From contig NZ_CACVBO010000001.1 of assembly GCF_902728235.1 (NCBI RefSeq), positions 3,372,001-3,436,000 of the forward strand: a DNA stretch of 64,000 nt. Direction: 5' to 3'. Position numbers and translations under genes: made by a program. The notes below the pieces were generated by a model. It was given only the letters and a program-made list of their open reading frames with translations. It had not been told where the DNA came from and made no database searches. The stretch comes from Lentimonas sp. CC4. GTDB lineage: Bacteria > Verrucomicrobiota > Verrucomicrobiia > Opitutales > Coraliomargaritaceae. How positions within the stretch are numbered: position 1 is the first letter of the stretch; each line of letters starts with the position of its first letter. Of this stretch, positions 33,884 to 44,153 are shown in pieces.

Positions 33884-34702
33884 ATGGCTGACTACTACAT
33901 CCGCACACCCGACCGCGAAGAATCCCGGGGCCCTTTTGACGCTTCACAACTTTTGACCCTAGCAGAAGCAGGCCAAATCACAGTAAACACCCTTCACTAC
34001 GACGAAACCAAAGAAGAGTGGATTCCCATCGCCTTGAATGAACAACTCAAAGCGGATGTCTTTCCTGACCGCGAAAAGCTGTCACTGAAAGTCAGTGAAA
34101 CCAAGAAACCTGAAACTCAAGAAAATGATGAGTCGCAGGAAAAAGAAGGCCTAAATGTCACCGACATGCTAGCCGCCGCCGAACGCGATACAGATGAGAC
34201 ACGTCACTTAAAGAAGAAGGAAGAGAGCCTGCATAAGGCGGCCGCATTGTCGACCACCAGCATCGGCATCATGTTGCTACTCTCGGCCATCGCACTGCTA
34301 TCACCACACTTCGCAGTGATAAACGCAGCGATCTCAGAAGAACGCGCAGGCTCGATCTTCAACTACCCGTTCATTGCCATCGGGCTCTTTGACTTTATAA
34401 TGGCAGCATTTCTCTTTCTCGCCGTCACGGAGATCTACCCACTCCTACGAGCACGAGCCATGCTCACGCTAGGCTTTGGAGTCTATGTAGGCTGGTCGAT
34501 CGGCGATCCTATAATAATGCTCGCAGCCGGAGCGGCTGGAGTTGGTATTTTCTACGCAACAATCGCGCAGCGTTACTCGACCATGATCATTGTAAGTATA
34601 CTAGGAATCGGTGGGAATGCAGCACTTGCCTATCTATCGATCATCGGACACTTCGCAGGGTTCTTCGACAGCGTGTATTTCAATCTAATCCCGACCGAAT
34701 AA
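33884..34702 (+). CDS. GYF_2-domain membrane protein
   Basis: A 272-residue protein. The N-terminal 55 residues form a GYF_2/DUF4339 domain (YYIRTPDREESRGPFDASQL, TLHYDETKEEWIPI), a fold that usually binds proline-rich peptides. A charged linker (about 60-120) leads to five membrane helices (about 125-265). Function is unknown; the proline-rich TonB-like protein encoded just upstream would be a natural ligand, but this is inference. The gene precedes the BrkB/YihY gene by 19 nt. Confidence 0.82.
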   Translation: MADYYIRTPDREESRGPFDASQLLTLAEAGQITVNTLHYDETKEEWIPIALNEQLKADVFPDREKLSLKVSETKKPETQENDESQEKEGLNVTDMLAAAERDTDETRHLKKKEESLHKAAALSTTSIGIMLLLSAIALLSPHFAVINAAISEERAGSIFNYPFIAIGLFDFIMAAFLFLAVTEIYPLLRARAMLTLGFGVYVGWSIGDPIIMLAAGAAGVGIFYATIAQRYSTMIIVSILGIGGNAALAYLSIIGHFAGFFDSVYFNLIPTE

Positions 34703-34721
34703 CATTCGCTCGCGTAACATT

Positions 34722-36203
34722 TTGAATAGCCAAACAAATTCGGCAACTAAGCACACAAAGCCAAATTGGTTAGTGCGCGCGCAAAAGCAATTAGCACGCT
34801 CGCGTAACCTACTTGATAAAGACATATGGGAGCTCGAACACCTTGGTCGTAGAAGTGCACGCGCACGCATCTATCTATTACTGCGTATCTTAACGCTAAC
34901 ACTTCAAGGGCTTCGCCGCAATAAGCTGCCAGTGCAATCTGCAGCCCTCACCTTTTACTCGTTGATTGGAATCGGCCCCCTCATCGCCCTAGGTATCATG
35001 ATTTCCAGCTTCGTCATGGATCAAACTCCAGCGGATGTAAGCAGCTCCGGGCAACCGGCCGAGAATAGGGCTGTTGCTTGGATTGAAACGGCAATCTCCT
35101 ACGCAGCACCACAACTATCGCTTGACACAGATAACTCGGACGATGTCGACGCTGGACTGGCACCTGAAATCACCGAAATGATTAACAACTTCATGACGGC
35201 AGCACAGTCCGGAAAAGTGGGCGTCGTCGGCTCCCTGATGCTCTTCGTCATCGGCATAAAAGTGCTCTCCTCGATCGAAGGCTCTTTCAATTCACTATGG
35301 GGCGTTGATAAAGGGCGTAAACTCGGAGAACGCATCGTCGTCTACTGGACGTTTATCAGCCTCGGAGCAGTCATGGGAGCGGCCTCGTTGACATTAGTAT
35401 CTTTTAGTCGAATCGAAGTTCTATTTGACTACCTGCCATTCGGAGAAGAATTCAAATTCATCTTTCGCCTCTCCACGCCCATCATCGTCTTCGTGATCAT
35501 CGTGCTGCTGTTGACGCTCTTCTTCCGCTTTATTCCAAATACCAGCGTCAACTGGAAACCAGCATTTATGGGAGCCACGCTGGTTGTCGCACTGTTACAG
35601 CTCTATAACATGCTTTCATTTCTCTATGTGCAGCAAGTCGTGAACACGCGCAGCCTTTACGGTTCGGTCGGCATCATAGTCGTTCTCATGCTCGGACTCT
35701 ACGTTTTTTGGCTGCTCATTTTGTTCGGAGGACAAGTGACCTACGCAGTGCAAAATGCTGACTTTTTAACCAATGAGAATGCATGGCAGAAAACCAGCGA
35801 ACAAACGCAAGAGGTCATCTCACTTGCCGTCTTGATCTTGGTCGCCAAGCGATTTCAAGCAGGTGAGGCCCCCTCCCGAGCCAGTGAACTACATCAAAAA
35901 CTCCGCGTGCCCAGCCACATATTAAATTCCAGCATCACTCGGCTCTGTGACCTCGGCTACCTGACGCCCGTCGCCATCAAATCAATTGAAGACGAGCGTG
36001 ATCACGCCTACCAGCCAGGGCACCCTCTGGAGTCCATTACGCTGGGTAGATTCAAGCAGGCATTTCAATCCTATGGCAACAACGACGGTGCTGACCTAGT
36101 CGCACAGCACACTCCCGAGGTGAGCATCTATTTAGAAGAAATTATAAGCCTAAAAGACTGCCCTAAAGCCCAACTCACGATCAGTAACCTCATTCAAGGT
36201 TAA
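34722..36203 (+). CDS. YihY/BrkB-family membrane protein with C-terminal winged-helix extension
   Basis: A 493-residue inner-membrane protein of the YihY/UPF0761 family, with six helices over about 65-345. Family marks include LPVQSAALTFYSLIGIGPLI, the ...SLWGVDKGRKL loop and NTSVNWKPAFMGATLV. The last 120 residues are cytoplasmic and contain a winged-helix-like stretch (ASELHQKLRVPSHILNSSI, ITRLCDLGYLTPV). The frame opens with TTG at 34722, 19 nt after the GYF gene; no better ATG precedes the first helix. Function of the family is unsettled; the old ribonuclease BN label is not supported. Confidence 0.88.
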   Translation: MNSQTNSATKHTKPNWLVRAQKQLARSRNLLDKDIWELEHLGRRSARARIYLLLRILTLTLQGLRRNKLPVQSAALTFYSLIGIGPLIALGIMISSFVMDQTPADVSSSGQPAENRAVAWIETAISYAAPQLSLDTDNSDDVDAGLAPEITEMINNFMTAAQSGKVGVVGSLMLFVIGIKVLSSIEGSFNSLWGVDKGRKLGERIVVYWTFISLGAVMGAASLTLVSFSRIEVLFDYLPFGEEFKFIFRLSTPIIVFVIIVLLLTLFFRFIPNTSVNWKPAFMGATLVVALLQLYNMLSFLYVQQVVNTRSLYGSVGIIVVLMLGLYVFWLLILFGGQVTYAVQNADFLTNENAWQKTSEQTQEVISLAVLILVAKRFQAGEAPSRASELHQKLRVPSHILNSSITRLCDLGYLTPVAIKSIEDERDHAYQPGHPLESITLGRFKQAFQSYGNNDGADLVAQHTPEVSIYLEEIISLKDCPKAQLTISNLIQG

Positions 36204-36254
36204 TCGTAAACACCACACACGCTACAATTCCTTTACCATACAGAAAGCAAGGGA

Positions 36255-36282
36255 TTGACAGGGCATAACCTGCACCTAACCT
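36255..36282 (+). promoter_or_regulatory. Candidate sigma-70-type promoter
   Basis: TTGACA (36255-36260), a 16-nt spacer and TAACCT (36277-36282) lie 26 nt before the PpiD-like start. The -35 box is perfect and the -10 box weak; this is a visual call only. Confidence 0.4.
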
Positions 36283-36307
36283 CGCCGCTTTCTTATTACC
36301 TTTTGTC

Positions 36308-37975
36308 ATGATTTCTTGGATTCAAAACCATCTCATCCGCCACGGTCGCTGGATATTCCTCACTCTTCTGACGGTCATTATCGTCGCATTCGTTTTCACG
36401 ATTGGTAATACGCCTGGTTGCACAACAGACCAAAGCGCCTACCAGGAGCAAAACTTCTATGGCTACGACCTCAATTCGCCACGCGAAATGGGCATCATCA
36501 GCGAGAAAGTCTCCCTGAGTGCGATCCTCAACACTGGTCGTCCGATTCAGAACGAGCAGCAATTCCAATCGCAAGTCACCAGCCGCATCGCTCTTCTGCA
36601 CTTAGCCGAAGAAATCGGCGTGCCAGCACCGAGCCAAAAGGCGCTCGAAAGCTACATCAGAACTAAAGCCGCTTTCCGCGGCCCCGACGGTCAATTCAGC
36701 CGCGATGCCTACACCAGCTTCGTTGACAACATCGAGTCCAACCCACGCATGCCGCAAGGTCTCTTCGTCGTCGTCCTCGAAGAAGACTACCGTATCGATC
36801 AAATCGGCAAATCCCTCGCCGGCCCAGGTTACTTACTTCCTTCCGAAGCGCTCGCACAAACACAGCGCAACGAAACCACGCTTAAACTAGCGACAGCCGA
36901 AATCAGCTATGCAGACTTTACACCCGAAGTCGCACCCACCGAAGAAGCACTGACTGCATACTACACAGCAAACACCAGTCGCTACGAGATCCCAGAACGT
37001 ATCCAAGCGAGCTATGTCACCTTCCCTGCATCAAAGTATCTCGATCAAGTCGTCGAGGCCGAAGAGTCTGCCCTGCGCGAGCACTTCATAGCGAACCGTG
37101 CACGCTTCGTCGCAGAATACGAAGCCACTCAGCCCAAAGTTGACGCCGACACAGAAAAGCCACTCGTCACCTTTGAAAATGTTCGCGAGGCCGTAGTCTC
37201 CGATCTCGCCGCCGAAGCTGCGATGCGCATTGCCAATGAAGCGGCTCAAGCCTTTGCCTACACACTCTACCGCGACAACATCGAGCAAGACTCCGCGGCA
37301 TTCAACAAGTTGCTCAATGAGTCTAGCCTCTCTCTAGCCGAAATTGCACCTTACACCGCAGAAGGTGCCGCACGTCGCGCACTCCCACAAGATATGCTTG
37401 AGTCCGCGTTCGCACTCTCCAAGAACCGCTACTTCTCAGATGCCTACGAACTCGACAATGGCTATGGAGTGCTATTCCTCAATGGCCGTATCGCCCCTGA
37501 AATCCCTGCATACGAAACAGTCGTTGCCGTTGTCACAGCCGACTACAAAGCAGAAGAGAAGCGCCGTCTCTTCAACGAGAACGGTGAACGCCTCGAAACT
37601 GAGCTCAAAGCCAAGGTCGCCGAAGGCACCAGCTTTGTCGAAGCCGCTGAAGCACTGGGCCTTAAGGCTCAAGCAAACGAAGCCTTCAAGGTCGGCGAAG
37701 CACCACGCACCTTCAATCCAAGCGCACTGCAAAAAGCACAAAGCATGGAAGCCGGAGAAATCTCTCCGATGCTCACCAGCGGCCCAACCGGAACCTTCGT
37801 CTATGTCGAAGAAAAGATCGTGCCAGAGATCGCGTCGGACGACGAAGACCTCACACAGGCGAAGAGCTTTCTTCAGCGCTACGCCTCCTACGTCAGCTCC
37901 AACGCATTGGTTAGTGAGCTAGTCGCCAAGGGTGTCAGCGAAACAGACGCAGCCGAAGTGCTCGACGCGCAATAG
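36308..37975 (+). CDS. PpiD/SurA-like periplasmic folding factor
   Basis: A 555-residue membrane-anchored protein. One N-terminal helix (WIFLTLLTVIIVAFVFTIG) is followed by a SurA_N-type helical domain (about 60-190, QSQVTSRIALLHLAEEIGV and GQFSRDAYTSFVDNIESN) in the PpiD arrangement. A middle region (about 200-420) contains a poorly conserved parvulin-like part (RIQASYVTFPASKYL), and a C-terminal repeat of similar type follows. The peptidyl-prolyl isomerase motifs are weak, so it may be chiefly a chaperone of outer-membrane protein export. A strong terminator follows. It appears to be a single-gene unit. Confidence 0.83.
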   Translation: MISWIQNHLIRHGRWIFLTLLTVIIVAFVFTIGNTPGCTTDQSAYQEQNFYGYDLNSPREMGIISEKVSLSAILNTGRPIQNEQQFQSQVTSRIALLHLAEEIGVPAPSQKALESYIRTKAAFRGPDGQFSRDAYTSFVDNIESNPRMPQGLFVVVLEEDYRIDQIGKSLAGPGYLLPSEALAQTQRNETTLKLATAEISYADFTPEVAPTEEALTAYYTANTSRYEIPERIQASYVTFPASKYLDQVVEAEESALREHFIANRARFVAEYEATQPKVDADTEKPLVTFENVREAVVSDLAAEAAMRIANEAAQAFAYTLYRDNIEQDSAAFNKLLNESSLSLAEIAPYTAEGAARRALPQDMLESAFALSKNRYFSDAYELDNGYGVLFLNGRIAPEIPAYETVVAVVTADYKAEEKRRLFNENGERLETELKAKVAEGTSFVEAAEALGLKAQANEAFKVGEAPRTFNPSALQKAQSMEAGEISPMLTSGPTGTFVYVEEKIVPEIASDDEDLTQAKSFLQRYASYVSSNALVSELVAKGVSETDAAEVLDAQ

Positions 37976-37999
37976 GCCACCAAGCAATACACTTTCATT

Positions 38000-38033
38000 A
38001 GCTTCGTCTCGCTCAGCGGGACGAAGCTTTTTT
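38000..38033 (+). terminator. Rho-independent terminator
   Basis: AGCTTCGTC.CGC pairs with GCG.GACGAAGCT (loop tcag region), then six T. It ends the PpiD-like gene. Confidence 0.9.
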
Positions 38034-38219
38034 GTGCCCACACGCGCCCTGCCTTCCCTAATACCAAAATCTCGCACTAAAACTGAATAACGATGGTGAA
38101 TGTCATGCAAAATGATACAGCAAAAGACACGTGTCCAAAGTCTGGCTTACGCTAAGTCTAATTTTTGGTTCACCGTCACTTTCTATGGAAGCATCCGCTT
38201 GGTAGTGAATTTCTGAGAT

Positions 38220-38490
38220 ATACTCACGCGCATCAAGTATTGTGATTTGTGCAATCGAAGCATCTGGCGCAGCGATGCTGCTTGCCGTTTCGACAGGCTC
38301 AAGGCCCAGAGCTAGTCGAAGGGCGGATCCCGCGAAGGCAGCTAAAGTTTTACCACTTCCTATGCGTGTCGCCTTTGCGCGGGCTTCGCCAATTCGACAG
38401 AGCTCATGGTCTGGGCCAAGCAAAGCCCCTACAGTAAGATAGCGAAGTAGCATGAATGCGTTTTTCACAAATCATGATGCGCGTGAGTAT
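38220..38490 (-). mobile_element. MITE-like element, inverted copy 3
   Basis: A 271-bp element with the best-kept termini: ATACTCACGCGCATCA at 38220 and its reverse complement ending at 38490 (TGATGCGCGTGAGTAT). Both are followed inward by a gatttgtg/cacaaatc pair. The interior matches copies 1 and 2 at 13.1-13.7 kb in reverse orientation, with small differences. It has no transposase gene. Confidence 0.7.
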
Positions 38491-38750
38491 GAAACGAAGC
38501 CCTATTAAATTGTAGAACGGGCTTCTCAACCTGTCCGCCGTCGGCTTCCGTCAGAACCTTTAGGCGACGCTGGAAGCCGACGGCGAAGGTGGAAGAGAGC
38601 TTGTTTTGCGCTACCGAGGGTATGCGCTCCGGAAAGCAGCAGAAGCACGAACCACAAGTTAAAATAAGACAAGCCTCAGCGTAATAATCATCAATCCTCC
38701 CCAATCAAATCGACGATGAACCTATTTTTTTATAACACATAAACCTATAT

Positions 38751-38935
38751 TCAGGAGTTAGAAGTTAGGAGTCAGACGGAGGTCTGCCGTAGATGGCGTA
38801 GCAAGTTAGTCTTTGGTAATGACGTGCTTACGGCCGAGTCTGACGCCGCCGAATTGGCGAGCGCTTAAGGGGCTATAAAGCACTGATGCTCAGCTTCTAA
38901 CTCCTACCTTCCAACTTCTAACTACTCTTTTTAGG
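38751..38935 (+). repeat. Dispersed repeat element, copy B (internally shortened)
   Basis: Shares the opening ggagttagaagttaggagtc, the core cagacggaggtctgccg and the end ctaactactcttt with copies A and C, but lacks most of the central part. Confidence 0.82.
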
Positions 38936-39167
38936 ATAAACGATCATGATTTTGTATACATCTGAGTCGTTAAGGACACAGAGTGATCGTTAAGCGCCAT
39001 TAAGCGGTCAAAAATAAATACCGAACCAAACAAGTCAGAGCGATCATGCTAAGTTCATTTCAGCATTATTAAGACGGTCTACAAACGCGTATACTACAGC
39101 GAGCCCACCGCTATACAGCCAAGCACCACTCCACCGAAGGACAGCCTCAAAACGGTGTCAAAGTAAC

Positions 39168-39671
39168 CTATACTTCTCGGAAGAACGCGTGCATCCCGAT
39201 ACGCTTGGTAAATACCATTTGCTCGCGCCAACTCTGAGGCGGATGGATGCAATAATGTGTCGCACCACCGGTATTGTCATTGCCGAGACGACCCGCGCAA
39301 TACGCGTCCACCATGGCTAAAGCTTGCGGCCATGTGCGGTCTTTCATCGCACGCGCGATCGCAGGGCCATAATCAGGATGCTCCTGCGAGGTAATACTAT
39401 TGATACAGGAAAATGCTTTGCGTCGAGCCACCTGCCCGACCGCACGACTCGGATCACCCTTCGCGCGATTGTTGATAACATGCAATACTGCAGCCATTCC
39501 GCGCTCACCTTGGTTGGCCGCTTCAAGCACCAACACCGCAGCAATGATCTGCCGGTCATAACTACCCACTTTTGCACTAAGCGAAGTAGCTGAACCGGCC
39601 GCAAACGCACACAGCAACAGCGTTACGCGTAGCAGCGTAGAAAGTGCGGGAAATATTCGTAGAATTTGCAT
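39168..39671 (-). CDS. SleB-like cell wall hydrolase
   Basis: A 167-residue exported peptidoglycan hydrolase of the Hydrolase_2 (SleB) family. It starts at 39671 with a hydrophobic signal (LSTLLRVTLLLCAFAAGSAT); a longer frame adds 22 unsupported residues. The mature domain has AAVLVLEAANQGERGMAAV, HVINNRAKGDP, FSCINS, and a C-terminal GGATHYCIHPPQSW, the usual positions of the catalytic glutamate and aromatic pocket. It probably acts in wall remodelling rather than spore germination, since no sporulation genes are present. It stands alone between two repeat regions. Confidence 0.88.
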   Translation of the reverse strand: MQILRIFPALSTLLRVTLLLCAFAAGSATSLSAKVGSYDRQIIAAVLVLEAANQGERGMAAVLHVINNRAKGDPSRAVGQVARRKAFSCINSITSQEHPDYGPAIARAMKDRTWPQALAMVDAYCAGRLGNDNTGGATHYCIHPPQSWREQMVFTKRIGMHAFFREV

Positions 39672-40364
39672 AATAATGAAAGGGGAGCAGAAGCTTTCGA
39701 ATTCTAACACTCTTGCAAGGCTACATTTTGCCAGCACAGAACTTTAACAAGACCGTTACAAAGTATTTACAACCAGCAACTAACGTAAATCAGCCCGATC
39801 CCTCCACTGCCCTCGCCTAAAGCTAAACCACTTCTTTTAGCACCTCGATTGAGACGATGCTCACATGCAAAACCGTCAAATAGGCCTCCTCATTCGCCCG
39901 AACACCGCGAACAATGATCCTAGATTTAGGAGTCAGAAGTTAGGAGTCAGAAGTTAGGAGTCAGACGGAGGTCTGCCGTAGATGGCGTAGCAAGTTAGTC
40001 CTTGGTAATGAAACGCTTACGAGAGCATTTATCACCGCCTACCGAGCGCAGCGACACTTATTATGCCCTTGGGCGCAACCGAAGGGCGAAGCCATTTGGC
40101 GAATCGAAGATTCTTCATAAAACACTGATATTCAGCTTCTAACTACTGTCTTCTAACTTCTAACTACTCTTTTAAGGATGATCCGCGTTGAGCGTTACTC
40201 CACTGCTTCTGCACTGGCTGATAGAAACATAAGGCTATGCTTAGAGCATCCGATGATGCTCAGATTCCTAGGCAGCGACAGTAAAGGTAAATCCAACGCC
40301 GACGATACATACTGAACATGAATCGGCCGTTAATTTAATAAAAAATCAAACGACGAGACGTGCC
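39672..40364. other. Gene-free region with dispersed repeat copy C
   Basis: Between the SleB-like gene and lpxA. Contains element copy C (39921-40177) and a small perfect hairpin GAGCATC/GATGCTC near 40235. Nothing else is recognised. Confidence 0.7.
39921..40177 (+). repeat. Dispersed repeat element, copy C
   Basis: A full-length copy very close to copy A, including the central accgagcgcagcgacactta and cccttgggcgcaaccgaagg segments. It carries one extra tandem copy of gagtcagaagttag at its start. Confidence 0.85.
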
Positions 40365-41141
40365 TCACCCTAAACCACGTTGACTATCAGCAGTGAAATC
40401 AAGGAACGTCTTCACCACCCGGTGCTCGATATCCTCATTTTTCGTCAACCACTCAACTGCTTGGCTACGATTCAGGCCGTCTTTGAAAAACGCCTTAAAC
40501 ACACGGCGCGCCAACGAAATTTCCTCCTTGCTGTAGCCTGCGCGTTCGAGCCCCACTTTATTAATAGTGCGAGCCACTGCTGGGTTACCGTCACTGATCA
40601 CATACGGCGGCACGTCTTGCACGACTTTAGAAGTCGCACCGACCATCGCTCGGGTGCCGATACGGCAAAACTGGTGCACTCCGGCACCCCAGCCAATATT
40701 GGCGTAGTCATCGACGATGACGTGCCCACCCAGCGCAGCGTGACTACTCATCACTAAATGATCACCCACCACGCACTCGTGCGCGATATGGCTGTAGGAA
40801 AGTATATTGTTATCGTTACCGACAATCGTAAGCTGCTCAGCAGACGTCGCGCAGTGCACCGTTGTAAACTCACGGAACACATTGCGGTCACCGATCTGCA
40901 AACGATGCACACCACCCATATATTTCAAATCGTGTGTCTTACCGCCGACATAAGCATACGGATGCACCTCGTTGCCCTCGCCCAGAGTCGTCGCACCATC
41001 GACTGTCGCGTGGTGCATGACCACCGTGCCTTTGGCGATTTTCACTTGAGCACCAATATACGCATACGCACCAACACTGACAGACTCGTCAAGTTCGGCA
41101 CCTGGCTCAATGATTGCGGTAGGATGAACTTCAGTAGCCAT
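40365..41141 (-). CDS. lpxA: UDP-N-acetylglucosamine acyltransferase
   Basis: First enzyme of lipid A synthesis, adding a 3-hydroxyacyl chain from acyl carrier protein to UDP-GlcNAc in the cytoplasm. The 258-residue protein is a left-handed beta-helix of hexapeptide repeats (for example [15 protein letters not shown] and [19 protein letters not shown]). It contains the catalytic-histidine region [13 protein letters not shown] and ends in a helical bundle. The ATG at 41141 is preferred to the TTG one codon upstream. It lies 22 nt downstream of lpxC-fabZ on the same strand, so these three activities are cotranscribed. Confidence 0.95.
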   Translation of the reverse strand: MATEVHPTAIIEPGAELDESVSVGAYAYIGAQVKIAKGTVVMHHATVDGATTLGEGNEVHPYAYVGGKTHDLKYMGGVHRLQIGDRNVFREFTTVHCATSAEQLTIVGNDNNILSYSHIAHECVVGDHLVMSSHAALGGHVIVDDYANIGWGAGVHQFCRIGTRAMVGATSKVVQDVPPYVISDGNPAVARTINKVGLERAGYSKEEISLARRVFKAFFKDGLNRSQAVEWLTKNEDIEHRVVKTFLDFTADSQRGLG

Positions 41142-41163
41142 CAAATAATATCTCGATTTGTGA

Positions 41164-42495
41164 TTACTCAGAAGCGTCTGCCAGCATGAACATCAGTTCG
41201 GCGCTAGAAACAGTCTTACCACCGACAGAGCAAACGCCCGTCGCTGTCGCGATCTTATTACCACGAACCTTGATGATCTTCACTCGAATCTCAACAGAGT
41301 CACCCGGCTCAACTGCCTGACGGAATTTAACCTTATCGACGCTCATAAAGAACGCGATCTTGTTCTCCTCCACGGGCAAGCGACGTAGCAGCAACAAGCC
41401 TGCGGCCTGCGCCATTGCTTCGATCTGCAACACACCCGGCATTACAGGACGGCCTGGGTAGTGACCTTGAAAATACGGCTCATTGATCGTGACATTCTTA
41501 AGAGCGACTAGCTCGTCATCATTCGGCACATCCGTGACACGGTCAATCATGACGAACGGATAGCGGTGTGGCAGCAAGTCCATCACACGACGAATATCCA
41601 TCACCTTCTCGGGTGCTTCCTGAACAGGCGCCTTCTTCGCGGACGCCTTTTTAGCCCCCTTAATTTTCTCCAACAACTTCGCACGCAGCACTTTCGAAAG
41701 TTCTGCATTCAACGCATGCCCAGGGCGGACTGCGATAAAGTGTGCCTTAATTGGCATACCGACCAGCACGATGTCACCCACGATATCGAGAATTTTGTGG
41801 CGGACGAATTCTTCCTTAAAGCGCAAGGGCTCCTTGGATAGAATCTTATCGCCCTTGATTACAATCGCACTATCGAGACTACCGCCCTTGATCTTACCAA
41901 GTTTCAGCAACTCTTCGATGTCTTCGTAAATCGTAAATGTGCGAGCGGGCGCGACCTGTGCAACATACGTCTCTGGGTCAATATCGAGGCTCAAATGCTG
42001 TGTATGAATGCCACGATCGTCCGTCGATGTGCAAGTAATCCGGAAGCCATCATACGGCAGCGCAATGATCGAACTCGCCCCACGAGTCACCGAAATCGGT
42101 TCTTCAAGCACGAAATATTCACGCTCAGCGTCTTGCTCCACGGGCTCAGCCTGCTGGATCAAATTCACGAAATGCTTGGCAGACCCATCCAAAATAGGCG
42201 GCTCACTCGCATCCATCTCAACGAGAACATTATCTACGCCACAACCGTTCAATGCACTCAGCACGTGCTCCACGGTATTTACCTTCGCATGACCATCTGC
42301 AATCGTCGTGCTGCGCACAAGATCCGTCACATAGTCAACCAGCGGCTTCAGCTCCGGCTTGCCAAACAGGTCTAAGCGCTGAAAGACAATACCGTGATTT
42401 TCCGGTGCTGGCTTGAGTGTAAGGTGAACCTCTTCGCCTGTGTGCAAAGATTTCCCACTAATTGAAACTTCCCTAAGAATGGTGCGTTGCTTCAT
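41164..42495 (-). CDS. lpxC: LpxC-FabZ bifunctional fusion
   Basis: A 443-residue fusion. The first 280 or so residues are LpxC, the zinc deacetylase committing UDP-acyl-GlcNAc to lipid [46 protein letters not shown] and the zinc/catalytic [11 protein letters not shown] Lys/Ala linker ([18 protein letters not shown]) joins it to FabZ (about 300-443), the 3-hydroxyacyl-ACP dehydratase, with [14 protein letters not shown] and [20 protein letters not shown]. This fusion is known from Bacteroidetes and related phyla including Verrucomicrobia. It links the branch point between lipid A and fatty-acid synthesis in one chain. Confidence 0.95.
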   Translation of the reverse strand: MKQRTILREVSISGKSLHTGEEVHLTLKPAPENHGIVFQRLDLFGKPELKPLVDYVTDLVRSTTIADGHAKVNTVEHVLSALNGCGVDNVLVEMDASEPPILDGSAKHFVNLIQQAEPVEQDAEREYFVLEEPISVTRGASSIIALPYDGFRITCTSTDDRGIHTQHLSLDIDPETYVAQVAPARTFTIYEDIEELLKLGKIKGGSLDSAIVIKGDKILSKEPLRFKEEFVRHKILDIVGDIVLVGMPIKAHFIAVRPGHALNAELSKVLRAKLLEKIKGAKKASAKKAPVQEAPEKVMDIRRVMDLLPHRYPFVMIDRVTDVPNDDELVALKNVTINEPYFQGHYPGRPVMPGVLQIEAMAQAAGLLLLRRLPVEENKIAFFMSVDKVKFRQAVEPGDSVEIRVKIIKVRGNKIATATGVCSVGGKTVSSAELMFMLADASE

Positions 42496-42744
42496 AAAAA
42501 AAATAAGGTCATATGGCCTTTATTCCCGAAAGGCTCGGATTGGCCAAAACGGAGTAAACTACGAAATCGAAGCGTCATGTAAAGCATCCGTTTCGAGGTA
42601 GATTTAATCCGCTACGACCTGCTCACCTGCTAATACTGCGAGTCATCTCGTCAAACAACGCCCACGCACACACGTATCTCTCAAAATTTCCCGTTGCCTC
42701 TGCGCAATCGCCCCCTACCGTCGCGACCTTAAATTTAGACGAAA

Positions 42745-44103
42745 ATGCTCGAAAACCTTACAGACAAACTGGGATCTGCTCTACGCAACTTGCGCGGTGT
42801 AGGTAAACTCACCGAAGAAAACATGGCCGAAGCACTTAAGGAAGTGCGCAAAGCCCTACTCTCTGCCGACGTTCACTTTAAAGTGGCCCGCGAGTTCGTC
42901 GCCAATGTGCAGGCGCAATGCGTCGGCCAAAAGGTGCTCAAATCCGTCACCCCCGGACAGCAAGTCATCAAAATCATTCACGACGAGCTCGTAAAGCTCC
43001 TCGGCGAAGGTGCCACCGACCTTGAAGACAAGAAGCCCCTGCGCATCATGATGGTCGGCCTCCATGGTTCTGGTAAGACCACCAGTAGTGGCAAGCTCGC
43101 TCGCTACCTTGCGAAAAAGCGCGAATACCGCCCCGCCCTGGTGGCCTGCGACGTCTATCGCCCCGCTGCGATCGATCAACTCGAAATGCTCGCCAAGAAC
43201 GAAGGCTGCACTTTCTACGGCGACCGCGAAGAGAAAAACGTCGTCAACATCGGCAAACGTGGCCTCGAAGCCGCTAAATCAGCCGACGCCAATCTCATTA
43301 TTTTCGATACTGCAGGCCGCCTCCAGATCGACACCGATCTAATCGAGGAGATCAAAGACCTTAAAAACGCCGTTCAGCCCGACGAAATCCTGCTCGTAGC
43401 GGACTCAGCACTCGGTCAAGAAGCCGTCAACGTCGCCAAACATTTCCACGAAGCCGTCGGCTGCACTGGTATTATCCTGACGAAGCTCGATGGTGACGCC
43501 CGTGGTGGTGCTGCTCTCTCGATGAAGTCGATCACCGAGGTGCCCATCAAATTCATGGGTCTGGGCGAAAAGCCGGACGAATTCGAAGTCTTTCACCCCG
43601 ATCGTCTCGCCTCTCGTATCCTCGGCATGGGTGACGTCGTCTCCCTCGTTGAGCGCGCACAGGAAAACATCGACGAGAAAGAAGCCGAACGTCTCGCAGA
43701 GAAAATGCGTAAGGCCGACTTCAACCTGGAAGACTTCCTCTCCCAAATGCAACAGGTTAAAAAGATGGGCTCACTCGGTTCCATCGTCAGCATGCTCCCC
43801 GGTGCCAGCGGCATACAGGTCGGCGACGAAGAAGAGAAGAAAATGGCGCGCACCGAAGCGATCATCCTTTCCATGACTTTAAAGGAACGCCGCAACCCAC
43901 GTATTCTTCGCGGTAATCGCCTCAAACGCATCGCCGATGGCTCTGGCGTGCAAGTGCGCGACGTCAATGCACTACTCAAACAATTCGGGCAGATGCAGAA
44001 AATGATGAAAATGATGAACGGCGGCAAAGGCCGTAAGATGATGAAAGCCATGAAATCTCAAATGAGCGAAAGCGGTGGCATGCCCGGGCTTCCAGGTATG
44101 TAA
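42745..44103 (+). CDS. ffh: Signal recognition particle protein Ffh
   Basis: The GTPase of the bacterial signal recognition particle, targeting nascent membrane proteins. All 452 residues fit: N domain (about 1-90), G domain with [37 protein letters not shown] and [10 protein letters not shown], and a methionine-rich M domain at the C-terminus ([20 protein letters not shown]). The 4.5S RNA gene was not found nearby. DAHP synthase follows after 50 nt in the same direction. Confidence 0.97.
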   Translation: MLENLTDKLGSALRNLRGVGKLTEENMAEALKEVRKALLSADVHFKVAREFVANVQAQCVGQKVLKSVTPGQQVIKIIHDELVKLLGEGATDLEDKKPLRIMMVGLHGSGKTTSSGKLARYLAKKREYRPALVACDVYRPAAIDQLEMLAKNEGCTFYGDREEKNVVNIGKRGLEAAKSADANLIIFDTAGRLQIDTDLIEEIKDLKNAVQPDEILLVADSALGQEAVNVAKHFHEAVGCTGIILTKLDGDARGGAALSMKSITEVPIKFMGLGEKPDEFEVFHPDRLASRILGMGDVVSLVERAQENIDEKEAERLAEKMRKADFNLEDFLSQMQQVKKMGSLGSIVSMLPGASGIQVGDEEEKKMARTEAIILSMTLKERRNPRILRGNRLKRIADGSGVQVRDVNALLKQFGQMQKMMKMMNGGKGRKMMKAMKSQMSESGGMPGLPGM

Positions 44104-44153
44104 TACCACTCCGCTATTCTTAATTCCTAATTTTTAATTCCTAATTCTCAAAG

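Larger units (their letters stand above)
38034..39167. other. Gene-free repeat-rich region
   Basis: No supportable gene in 1.1 kb. It holds the inverted MITE-like copy (38220-38490), a perfect 13-bp inverted repeat GCCGTCGGCTTCC/GGAAGCCGACGGC at 38537-38549 and 38572-38584, and dispersed element copy B (38751-38935). The final 230 nt show nothing recognisable. Confidence 0.7.

Noticed and set aside
42496-42744. 4.5S RNA gene near ffh
   Set aside because: No GGAA-tetraloop hairpin of the right form was recognised in this gap.
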